This document shows positions 1 through 11,600 of a stretch of DNA of 64,000 bases, one piece after another (positions within the stretch are counted from its first letter, which is position 1; every line of letters begins with the position of its first letter). A program made the position numbers and the translations under genes. Below the pieces are notes generated by a model, which worked only from the letters and a program-made list of their open reading frames with translations, did not search any database and was not told the DNA's origin. This DNA comes from Sipunculus nudus. Its lineage: Eukaryota; Annelida; Sipuncula; Golfingiida; Sipunculidae. Location: positions 55,423,519-55,487,518 of the forward strand of contig CM049306.1 in assembly GCA_026874595.1 (NCBI GenBank), written 5' to 3'.

Positions 1-3000
1 ATCAATCTGTGAAATATAAGATGCATTGGACCATTTATCAAAAGGTAACTATGTGATGAAATATTAGATCGCATAATAACCATATTAAATTTGAGAACTT
101 AAATGTGCTGGCTGAAGTGGATTCACATATGTACTGGTTTCTCTTTATATTAATTAGTCAATACATTCATTGTATTTTATCTTTTAATATATCTTTGGGC
201 AAGGAAGAAAGTATATAAGAGTCTTCCTGAACGGACAAGGTGATAAATTTCCTTCTCTTTACTTGATTGAGAATACAGGGCTTGATATTGAATTTTGAAA
301 AATCTTGCACAGTTGGCTTTAATTGCCTAGAAGCTTACATGAATTTTTGCTTGCAAAAGAAATCTCTATAGTTCTAGCCACACAAAGAGTGTTCCTATGA
401 TTGTGTTGCAACTTTAATAGCATGTATGTTAATTTTATTTCTCTTTAATATCTGTACAGATATAAGCACACAGATGATTAACGATTGAGTTTGTCAGAGC
501 CATCAGTGATCCAATCAATTCTTGTCAAAAGCAGAAGTAATCAAATTGGTCCTCTTGCACTGGTCAATATATCAATAAATTTTTTAAGCCCTAATGATTC
601 CCATAAATAAGATGATGTGGCCTTACATGGCTAACTTGGCCACATGTGTTCTCTTACTCACTGACTGGTTCAGCGTCCAGTACAGTGCTGTTTGCTCTAT
701 GAGGCATGATGCTAATGCAGGACTACTACAGAAACAAAACAGTCTGCGCATAAACCCAGCCTTCCAACATGAATCCCTCCTCCCCCCCCCCCCCCCCAAT
801 CTCCCATATCATTCATCCCCCAAAGCTCCTAGATACCACATTGTTTTATGTGTACATATATATAGGGTTCATATTCAAAGGGTCAGAGCTCTCCAGGTCA
901 GACTAGGCCGTATAGATCATCTAATGTTATTAACCAGAAATCAATAACAATTGCCTGTATGGGCCTTCTCTTTTATTGATAAGTGACATCGCTTCAAGGG
1001 CTCCTTGCCGCAGATCAAAGCCCAATACTAGTAACATTCACGTCACATTTAACATGTAAAATAGACCATAACTGCTGAAGTGGCCATGCTATAAACTGAG
1101 GGGATCCTCTAATAAAAACATTTCACTCTGAAAAAGAGATAAGCGATGATATAATCAAAGTGGCTGTGTATTTTACAAAAGGCTTCAGATCAGTGATCCC
1201 TCGTTAAGATAAAAGAGCATCCAGCACCTCATTTTTAAATCCATTTTACAAAATAGTCAACACAGGTCTCAAAGAATGAACTTAACTGCCAGGGGTATTG
1301 ATGTGCTCTGTACCTCTTAAACGCTGTGGAAATCTACTCTTTAGTGATTTTATGTGCTGACTTACTAGCGATGATAAAACTTATTCCTGAAACTGGAACA
1401 TGTATGGGTTTGACACTTATAATTGGTTTAAGTGTTGGATCAAAGATATGCTTTATCAACATGTAATTACATGAAAAGAACTGGTTATATATCCTTATGC
1501 TACTTTTATGACGTTATGGCCTACTCTATTGTCTAAATCGAGAGTACAGGAATTATTGGTGATATGTAATGATGGTAGATGATTGAACCTGTGGACAATA
1601 AATAATGTTGTTGAATATTTTGTATATCATAATTTTCTTTAATAGTAATAAATCCATGATTGTCTATAAAATATTGGGAGATCAAAGATAAATATAAGTT
1701 TTGGACTGCACATCACATGGTGTCCATTATTGGTGGCAGCTAGAAAATCTTGATCAACTTTGTGAACTAATTTTCAGTTGGGCTTACACAATTCGCTGGT
1801 ATACTGATATTTTGTGATACAATGTCATATATATTTATTGTGTTGGTTAAGAAATTAGGTCATGGTGACCTGGATAATTATGTAGCTAATAAATAACAGT
1901 TATTTTTTTAACTTAGACCTAGCAGAGGTTACAATACCCAGCTTCTAATTGAAAGGAGCTAGTCCTGATTACATCAATTGAGAAATGTCTAGAAAAACAA
2001 CCTAATCCATGGCACACAGGTGAAAGATGCCCAGAGGTCTTAAAAAGACTGGGCCTATCACGAATGTCTATACACACGTGGTGACAGCCTCGTCAGCATC
2101 TTTGAATGACTTGTCATTTTACAACAGCACTATAACCTGTAGCTGCCCTGCATAGCCCAGCGAAACCACAAAAACTCCTACCTGCTGGCACATGAAGATA
2201 CAAAAAATCTTTCCCTGCCACCATCATGGCTTCCCACAGAGAGAAAACCTGTCATTTCTGGTTCTTATTAGTTCTGGAAACTGTGCTAGCTGCATGCTCC
2301 CGGCTGGCCTTCACAAAGTCAGCTCCGGCAGGCCCACAGCTGGGCTTTGTGCACATTTCTGGCTGTGTATTCCTCTATTCCTGGCTCTAGCCATGAGGAA
2401 TATTGATAAAACTGTCCAGACGTCAGCCTTATATTTCATTTCCTCAACAACGCTGAAAAATGTTTTTTGCGATGTTTTTCTGGCCTGGGAGAAATTTGTG
2501 TGCCCCAGAAGTCAACGAAGTGTTAAATGCATGTCTGTAGGTATCAAAGGTAACTTAATTAAGTGGTAGCAACAACATTTAAAGTAACAAATAATAAAAA
2601 GAGACTATTGAACTTAATCAATATAATTGCTTTGTTGGTTTATCTTAGTCCATGAGTTTGAGCAGCTTTATTAATTTTCATTCTAGAATTTCTATGAAAT
2701 ATCTGAAATATAATAAAAATACATTTTTCCCTTATGCCAATTATATACACTCAAGTGATTTACAGATTTAATATGTATTTAAATTGGTAAAGACTTTCCT
2801 TAATTATCTTTAGAATAGCTGTGCACAGGCCAACACTGGTTGTAAATGGCAAACTTCAGCAGCTTTACCCATGCAAGATACAGAGTTGATAACAAATGAC
2901 CCCAAAAGCTTACCGCAACAGTCATTTCTTATTATGAATGCAATATTTAAAAGTGAATCAAATACTCCTTGATTCATGGCTGGACATTTCTTACCAGGGC

Positions 3001-3476
3001 ATGTTTAATTCAGCCATGTTACACCTGGCCAGCTTTAATAAAGTCATCACTAACCAGAATGCAACATTCTGGACAGGCAAACGACATTGTGAAGATTTAT
3101 GACTTAATCTTTGAGGAAGCAGTTGAAATAAAACACAGCAGTCTTTGAGGCTGAGTTTCACCTAAACGAATGAGGTTACGTAAATCAATAATTTAATTAC
3201 TCCGGTGGCTGTCTTGTTGTCTTAGAGAGGATAACTCTTCAGAGATTGAATAATATTTCCATCTTGTGGTGATGAAAAACAAATCTGGGAGAGCTTTCAT
3301 TTTGTGATCACAGCTCTCCTGCCTGCATGGAGCACTGATATGGTTTCACTTTCAGTTTCTGTGATCAAACATCAGTTTCCACAAATTGAGAGTATGAATC
3401 ACACATTGCTCTTTCTGTCTATCCTGGTGGTCAAGGTACTAAATAATCAGATGAACTAACCCAAGCCTTAAGGGAG
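1..3476. other. Unique AT-rich non-coding DNA
   Basis: No exon, RNA gene or recognisable repeat was found in this 3.5 kb. The longest open frames (about 594-947 and 2192-2569) have no recognisable domain, and the first runs through a poly-C tract. The 2000-2560 and 2820-3430 parts are more GC-balanced and less simple than the surrounding DNA, which fits intronic or intergenic DNA that may hold regulatory sequence. That last point is inference only. Confidence 0.6.
782..797. repeat. Poly-C tract (C)16
   Basis: An uninterrupted run of sixteen C residues follows a C-rich lead-in. It is a mononucleotide microsatellite whose exact length is likely to be unstable or mis-called. Other pure C runs occur at 43777-43792 and inside the family 2 elements. 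Confidence 0.9.
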
Positions 3477-6320
3477 AAGTTTGTGGGAAGGAAAGAGATG
3501 TTACCCATTGTAAGTAAAGTAGGGACCAAAAAGGGGGTGGGTGAAAAGGGAGGTGTTACCCCTAGTAACAAAAGTAGGGACTAAAAAGGGGGTGGGTGAA
3601 AAGGAAGGGAAGGTAGGTGTTACCCTTAGTAACTAAAGCAGGGACCAAAAAGGGGATGGGTGGGGAGGGGAGGGAGGTGTTACGCCTAGTAACTAAAATA
3701 GGGACCAAAAAGGGGGGGGGGGTGGGGTGGGGAGGGGGGTGTTACCCCTAGTAACTAAAGTAGGGACCAAAAAGGGGGTGGGTGGGAAGGGAAGGGAGGT
3801 GTTACCCCTAGTAACTAAAGTTGGGACCAAACAGGGGGGTTAGTGGGGAGGGGAGGGAGGTGTTACCCCTAGTAACAAAAGTAGGGACCAACAAGGGGGA
3901 AGGTGGGAAGGGAAGCGAGGCGTTACCCCTAGTAACTAAAGTAGGGACCAAAAAGAGGTAGGGTGGGACGGAAAGTGTTACCCCTAGTAACAAAAGTAGG
4001 GACCAAAAAGGGAGCATGTGGGAAGGGGAGGGAGGTGATCCCCCTAGTAACTAAAGTAGGGACCAAAAAGAGGTAGGGTGGGAAGGAAGGTGTTACCCCT
4101 AATAACAAAAGTAGGGACCAACAAGGGGGCAGGTGAGAAGGGAAGGGAGATGTTACCCCTAGTAACTAAAGTAGGGACCAAAAAGAGGTAGGGTGGGACG
4201 GAAAGTGTTACCCCTAGTAACAAAAGTAGGGACCAAAAAGGGAGCATGTGGGAAGGGGAGGGAGGTGATCCCCCTAGTAACTAAAGTAGGGACCAAAATG
4301 AGGTAGAGTGGGAAGGAAGGTGTTACCCCTTATAACAAAAGTAGGGCCCAAAAAGGGAGCATGTGGGAAGGGAAGGGAGGTGTTCCCCCTAGTAACTAAA
4401 GTAGGGACCAAAAAGGGGGTGGCTGGGAAGGGACGGAAGGTGTTACCCCTAGTAACAATAGTAGGGACCAAAAAGGGAGCATGTGGGAAGGGGAGGGAGG
4501 TGTTCCCCCTAGTAACTAAAGTTTGGACCAAAAAGAGGTAGTGTGGGAAGGAAGGTGTTACCCCTAGTAACTAAAGTAGGGACCAAAAAGGGGGTGGGTG
4601 GGAAGGGAAGGGAGGTGTTACCCCTAGTAACTAAAGTAGGGACCAAACAGTGGGGTTAGTGGGGAGGGGAGGGAGGTGTTACCCCTAGTAACTAAAGAAG
4701 GGACCAACAAGGGGGCAGGTGTGAAGGGAAGGGAGGTGTTACCCCTAGTAACTAAAGTAGGGACCAAAAAGAGGTAGGGTGGGACGGAAGGTGTTACCCC
4801 TAGTAACAAAAGTAGGGACCAAAAAGGGAGCATGTGGGAAGGGGAGGGAGGTGTTCCCCCTAGTAACTAAAGTAGGGACCAAAAAGAGGTAGGGTGGGAA
4901 GGAAGGTGTTACCCCTAATAACAAAAGTAGGGACCAACAAGGGGGCAGGTGGGAAGGGAAGGGAGGTGTTCCCCCTAGTAACTAAAGTAGGGACCAAAAA
5001 GAGGTAGAGTGGGAAGGAAGGTGTTACCCCTAATAACAAAAGTAGGGACCAAAAAGGGAGCAGGTGGGAAGAAAGGGAGGTGTTTCCCCTAGTAACTAAA
5101 GTAGGGACCAAAAAGAGGTAGGGTGGGAAGGAAGGTGTTACTCCTAGTAACAAAAGTAGGGACCAAAAAGGGGAGCATGTGAGAAGGGAAGGGAGATGTT
5201 ACCCCTAGTAACTAAAGTAGGGACCAAAAAGAGGTAGGGTGGGAAGGAAAGTGTTACCCCTAGTAACAAAAGTAGGGACCAACAAGGGGGCAGGTGGGAA
5301 GGGAAGGGAGGTGTTACCCCTAGTAACTAAAGTAGGGACCAAAAAGAGGTAGAGTGGGAAGGAAGGTGTTACCCCTAATAACAAAAGTAGGGACCAAAAA
5401 GGGAGCAGGTGGGAAGAAAGGGAGGTGTTTCCCCTAGTAACTAAAGTAGGGACCAAAAAGAGGTAGGGTGGGAAGGAAGGTGTTACTCCTAGTAACAAAA
5501 GTAGGGACCAAAAAGGGAGCATGTGAGAAGGGAAGGGAGGTGTTACCCCTAGTAACTAAAGTAGGGACCAAAAAGAGGTAGGGTGGGAAGGAAGGTGTTA
5601 CTCCTAGTAACAAAAGTAGGGACCAAAAAGGGAGCATGTGAGAAGGGAAGGGAGATGTTACCCCTAGTAACTAAAGTAGGGACCAAAAAGAGGTAGGGTG
5701 GGAAGGAAGGTGTTACCCCTAGTAACAAAAGTAGGGACCAACAAGGGGGCAGGTGGGAAGAGAAGGGAGGTGTTACCCCTAGTAACTAAAGTAGGGACCA
5801 AAAAGAGGTAGGATGGGAAGGAAGGTGTTACCCCTAATAACAAAAGTAGGGACCAACAAGGGGGCAGGTGGGAATGGAAGGGAGGTGTTCCCCCTAGTAA
5901 CTAAAGTAGGGACCAAAAAGAGGTAGGGTGGGAAGGAAGGTGTTACCCCTAGTAACAAAAGTAGGGACCAACAAGGGGGCAGGTGGGAAGGGAAGGGAGG
6001 TGTTACCCCTAGTAACTAAAGTAGGGACCAAAAAGGGGTAGGGTGGGAAGGAAGGTGTTACCCCTAATAACAAAAGTAGGGACCAACAATGGGGCAGGTG
6101 GGAATGGAAGGGAGGTGTTCCCCCTAGTAACTAAAGTAGGGACCAAAAAGAGGTAGGGTGGGAAGGAAGGTGTTACCCCTAGTAACAAAAGTAGGGACCA
6201 ACAAGGGGGCAGGTGGGAAGGAAAGAGAGGTGTTACCCCTAGTAACTAAAGTAGGGACCAAAAAGAGGTAGGGTGGGAAGGAAGGTGTTACCCCTAGTAA
6301 CAAAAGTAGGGACCAACAAG
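3477..6320. repeat. Purine-rich minisatellite, 115-bp dimeric repeat
   Basis: About 2.84 kb of tandem repeats, roughly 49 monomers. In the right-hand two thirds, 55-bp and 60-bp monomers alternate to give a 115-bp dimer; measured starts at 6011, 6066, 6126, 6181 and 6241 show the 55/60/55/60 spacing. The two monomer types differ at AGTAACTAAAG versus AGTAACAAAAG and at AAAAAGAGGTAGGG versus AACAAGGGGGCAGG. Every monomer has an inverted pair, GTTAC and GTAAC, around a five-base centre (GTTACCCCTAGTAAC). Apart from that core, the plus strand is almost all A and G. The left end (3477-4020) is more irregular and has long G runs. Minus-strand open frames across the array are translation artefacts of the period. 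Confidence 0.95.
3712..3739 (+). other. G-quadruplex-prone G-run cluster
   Basis: Four or more G tracts (a run of 11, two of four, then six) are separated by single T, T and A residues inside the minisatellite. This fits the usual G3+N1-7 quadruplex pattern on the plus strand. Folding is inferred, not shown. Confidence 0.7.
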
Positions 6321-8314
6321 GTTTGGGGATACCCATATCAAGGATATTAACTGATTGGCCAGCTTTGGCGAAATGGGAAAAGAATTAAGTATTCATTTAG
6401 AATTTAAGTTTACAGAACACACAATGGTGCTACATTTTTTGTGCAAATAATATAAACATATCCATTATAACCAATCGATATCAACAATGTATTGCAGAAA
6501 AAATCAGATAATTAAAATGATTTCTCTCACTTGTTGAGCAAGTTATACATTCACAACTTATTATAAATATTATACTAAATATGATAAATATTCAACTGTT
6601 AGTATACTACAGGTATTGTATTTCTTTGAAACCAAGATACAAAATTCATGCATATATTATCCCACTGAAATTAACTTAATACATCAATACAGCCTTACAC
6701 ATAACACATCCCAGGTAAAAAAATTCTCATTTTCATCTAATTCATCAAGCTTTGACAGCATTCAGTTCTCATTTAAACCAACAACATTACAAATGAGTTA
6801 TTAGCCAAATTAAACATGTGGAATAATTTGCCTTTCTGGAGAATTTTTCAGTTTTTAATAACTACAGATGAGTAGGCTTTGGCCACAGAAGTTTTAATTA
6901 GTTTCCTGAAAATTAAGGTCTGTTGATTTAATGAGATGTCAGCCAGTGCAAGTGTTATTTCTTGGAAATCCATCTTAGTCATTTTATAACTGTTCAGTTA
7001 TTCTTAATCCTATTAGCATAATACTTACATCTAGACAAGTCAGCACAACACAGGCCAGGTTTGAGCTTGCAAGACTTGATTTAACCTACCAATTAAATTT
7101 TAAGTCAAAGTTCCAAGTTGACATGGGACAAGTCCATTGTCATAGTTTTTTTCATAGATGGCACTGCCAAGGACTCTTTGGGATATAATGTCAAATTCCT
7201 CAGGAATTTTAGAAAATATGGAGGAGTTGTGTGACAATGGTTTAGTTGTTTTTTAATAATGTATGATTAAATAATCCTTCATATATAGAAGCTGCCATAC
7301 ATTTCTTCTTCATACAGCCAGTCCATAAGACAAATTAAGCATGGCCTCTATCTGCTTTATTAACTGAGTCAGGCACACAGGTACCCAGTGATATGCTATA
7401 TTTCATAAATGTAGTTACCAGTAGTTCCCAACATCTGAGTATCATCCTGAAACACAGGTGACTGATACTAATCCTGTTTCTGATCAATATGCCCATATAT
7501 ACAACACATGTCTAAATTCTTTTTATATGTACAAATTAAACAATTATTTAATTGTGGTGTCTTTTATCTGCTTTATGTTATAACCATTGATACACATCTT
7601 ATAAATTAAATCTTGTTTAAAGAGGAACTAAATATAGATTTATATAAGTTTCTACAGACGGACATGATTACATACACCACAGACATTAAAACATAGATTG
7701 TCATGTCAATTTTCCACAAATACTCTGAATAACTATTATTTGGCTTGACAAGAAAAATGCTTTTGAATTTGCTTTTTACCTTGCATCAATGTGGAACTCA
7801 TTTTTAAGAACTTCCATTCATAAACTGGTCATTAATATGTTTAAAAATAGTTTATCATCCATTCAGTTGCTCAAACAAATTACCCTGAAGATTTTTAGAA
7901 GAAAGAATAGTGGCAAGGATGATAACTTAACATTTAACAGTAAATGTAAGTGACCTATCATCTATTCACTTTTCTTAAATACCAGTGAAAACTGGTACCT
8001 GGGAGAACATACCTTATGTTAAGTCCTGAATAAGCAGGGTGTCCTTGCCCTCATGATCTACTATGGTAACCTGTAACCTTGCCAACACATGGTAACCATT
8101 TGACATGTGGCCTGTTACTAGGCCCATGTGTTACAAGATCACCCATTCCCCAGGATACCAGCCCTCACTCAAAGGGGCAGAATTTCTCTTTCTGCATGCT
8201 GTAGTCTGGATAATAAAGTACTGTGCCAGTACAATAAAGGTCACAGGTTCATAATGGTTATTTGATCCCACTTGACTGGTGGACATATTTTCTTCTACTT
8301 GAACATATTCTTAT
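6321..8314. other. Unique AT-rich non-coding DNA
   Basis: Two kilobases between the minisatellite and the SINE. I see no exon, repeat family or structured RNA. Open frames are short and compositionally random (for example about 62 codons at 6616). Confidence 0.55.
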
Positions 8315-8664
8315 CTTTTTTTTCTCTTTTTTTTTGGTGGAGGTAACAGCCTCCATTTTTTTAAGTGTTAACTTAACAATGTATATGTACATCTACAGAA
8401 TTCCATTCCAGGCCTGGTGACTACTGCACCTGCAGACCCTTGGTGCGTAATCATCCCCATTGCTGGGTCATACCACTGTGGATTCCCCAAAAGGCCCACT
8501 CGTTTGTAAGTGAAACACAGCCATTTGGCATGGCCTTCCCATTTAGCTTGCAGAGCTTTCATCCTTGGTGGGGGCTGACCGTGAAAAATCTCATCACCTT
8601 GGTGAAGACTTGAACCCAAAATCTCCAGGCTTTGAGTCCTCTGCTCTACCCCTGAGCCACAAAA
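8315..8664 (-). mobile_element. tRNA-derived SINE
   Basis: Read on the minus strand from about 8664, the head resembles a tRNA. It has an A-box-like TGGCTCAGGGGTAGAGC (D arm), an anticodon-arm-like region and a B-box-like GGTTCAAGTCT near 8606-8616. About 250 bp of unrelated body follow, then an A-rich tail ending in ACCTCCACC and a run of A with one G, seen on the plus strand as poly-T at 8315-8336. A retroposed SINE made by RNA polymerase III transcription and mobilised by a LINE explains this better than a tRNA gene, because the acceptor stem is missing and a long body follows. Imperfect direct repeats, ATTCTTATCTT at 8307 and ATTCTTGATCTT at 8675, may be target duplications. I do not recognise the SINE family. 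Confidence 0.75.
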
Positions 8665-11600
8665 GCTGTTTCACATTCTTGATCTTCACTCAAAGGCAAG
8701 CTCTGTTCTTATTCTCCCTCTTGACTATGATTTAAAGGGCACCAGAGCACATATATGCAACTAGACACCAGTTATTCCTGTTTATTATATGGCCAGACAA
8801 TTTATTAATGAATAAAAGTTTAAAAGATTTATGTCTGAAATGGATACAGGTACTAGCTGCCACATAAAGGCCTGCATGCTAACAGATTTTTAAGATAGCA
8901 ACATTTTAATTATAACAGAAACATTATGGTCACAAGAATTAAACTAAACATTTTGCAAAAAATGGTGTTTTCTTGACCTACCGGTACTCTTGATTTTCAC
9001 CCAATCTTCTTGAGATATATATGTTGTCATGAATTAAGTAGCCAGGTTTACATTTATATCATTTCCATCCAGAGTCTTTAAAGGAATTTTGTCATAAGAT
9101 ATGTTTTCCACTGCATAGCATGGGGGATAACATCTGTATGCACTCAATGCATCAAGGGCTAGCTAGCTGTTGACAAGTTGTTTACAGATAAGAACAGTAA
9201 GATCTGGTATACCCCCAGTGTGTCCAGCAACAAGGCACTGAGGAGTGGTCAAGGGTGACAAGGAGAGGGGGTTGGTTTGGGGCAGACAGAATAGTACAGC
9301 AATGATGGAGAGATGCTGAAAGTCAAGCAAGTGCTGGCTTGAATAAAGGACAATAATACAAGGGAGGCCTCAGTTGTACCAGGCTTGTGATACATGTTTA
9401 TAAAAAAAGAGAAGTTCAATGTCAGGGACACTTCAGAACGTGGGTTTGTCAATAAATATGAAAAAAAAAACACGACTAAAACGTGAGAAGATATTGAATC
9501 AAGTTTTCAGGGACTACTGCTGTCTGCAAGTATACAAACAATGGAAAACATTATTTTGTCTTCTAGAAATATCTAGTGTGTTAATATCAAGTAGGAAAGA
9601 CGATACCAATGTGACTTTCAAATTAGCCATATAGGACTTTATCTATTACATCGTTACATGTATTACTACAAAGGTATAAGTGCAGAGACACATCAATATG
9701 AACAACTATAATTCGAAAGGGACAATTCTATAACTTTTGTCATTTAAACCCAAAATATATTTATTCAGGGTTATGGCTGCTGTCCTGGTAAAGGTCATCA
9801 CCCCATTCTGAACAAGTTTTATCCTCTTGTCAATATAACTATGCACCTGTAAAACTTGAAAAAGATGTGTGGAATATTTTGAAGATATCCTTCAGATGGA
9901 CTGTAATGATCGGTATGGGAAGGCTAAAACCATCATATCCACGACTTTTACTCAAGGGATATACAATTTATTATAATAAACGAAATCAAGTAATAAAATA
10001 ATGTTGAAGTTGTGACTGCACAGTTCAGACTGATAAGATGGATTGAGTATTGTTCCCTTTCTGCATAATATATGGTTGATAACTAAATTCACCTTTTGTT
10101 TGTACTTGCGAGCAATTTATCCATCCACGACAATTTTCTTAACAACAACACTTCTCATTCTAGATACTCCTTTAATTGCTTAATAAAGGTCTCCTTCTGA
10201 CCACATCTGGGAATTAAGAATATGGCAGGATCTGTGTATATACAAACTGGCATTACCTATACCCGCACAACAGCCTCATCTTTGCCAGATGATGAACAGA
10301 CCTTCACCTGGCAAAGAGCAGCAGATGTTCATTGTTTAACTCACCTGTAGTAGATCCAGCTTTTTTCCGTTCCTGATATTTATCAGATAAACAGATTATT
10401 CAGATAAAAACCTTTCTCCATTTTACCACTTATGGTGGATAAACTTATCTGAAAACTACTGCACCCTGGGCTAGGAAAAAAGCCTGATTATCAGTTTTAC
10501 TTGGTATATAAATAAGACTACCATGATTATCACAGTTTTACTGGGCATGTATTAATATATAAATAAGACTACCAAATCTGACAAATCAAGATGTTAATTT
10601 TATTAGCTCTGGAACTACATATTTAGACAAACCATCGCTCTTCTCTAATAATTTATTCCTAAACTGTAAAAAATATAGTATATTTATCTTGACTGACTTA
10701 ATAGTATTGAAAAGTTAATTATCACATGAAAAAAGGAACAAATGAACCTTAAGAGTGCATATATTACACACTTCCTTAGTCTTGTGACTGTCACACCACT
10801 AAAGATGTGGATGACCAGGTTCTTTCAACTGTCAAACCAATTGGCTGAAACTCATACCTACATAAGTACACTTCAAAAGATAAATAAGTCATGAATTAAC
10901 AAAAGCAAATCAATATATTAACTTAAGAAAGAAGACACATTTCTCCGGAGAGGTACTCCATACAAATATGCACTTATGTTCACAAGCATCGAATAATTAA
11001 CACTGAAAAAATCACCAAGTCCTTTAATCACACTGCACAGAGAAGTCCCATGTTTACACTCTTCCCAATCACACGAGTATCGTGTACATGTGACATCAGA
11101 ATGTCGCTCAACTAAATATTTTCTCTCACAGTGTACACAGCACAGTCAGTCCATTTATAGAAACACAGAGCTCCAACAACCAACAGTCCCTTGCTGAGGT
11201 ACTGTTTTGCTTCTTGAGACACCGTTCAAACAGCACTTACTAATTAGCACATTGACTATTCTATCTGGACTCAGAATCAATGTCTTTCAAAGCTGATGTC
11301 TCCTGGAATCATCCAGACCAAGTTATCCATGTATGCTTCCAAACAGTGATATCCAGTACCTATACAGTTACACGTTTACATAATGTCCTCAGTCTGTTCC
11401 TGAAAGCGCTCACAACAGGTATAAATCACCAGATTACCAGTCCATTGGCAAAATGTTATACTCGCTCTTAAGTCCTTTACATAGTAATCATCCTGGTCTT
11501 CCTCATACATTGACTATCTACGCTGATAGACCATATCTTCTCTTAGTTGTTGATGTTGGCAGACCTGCCCCTAGACTGCATATATAGTCAGGTTACACAG

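Noticed and set aside
3477-6320. CRISPR-like regular repeat spacing
   Set aside because: There are no unique spacers; both halves of the period are repeated, and the window is eukaryotic in character.
3808-6336. Minus-strand open frames encoding repeated hydrophobic peptides (LPFWSLLLLLGVT) that look like membrane segments
   Set aside because: They recur only because the DNA is a tandem repeat; the same frames restart at each unit, and there is no unique domain or gene structure.
8600-8664. Functional tRNA gene on the minus strand
   Set aside because: Acceptor stem absent, B box imperfect, and a long body with an A-rich tail follows; a SINE fits better.
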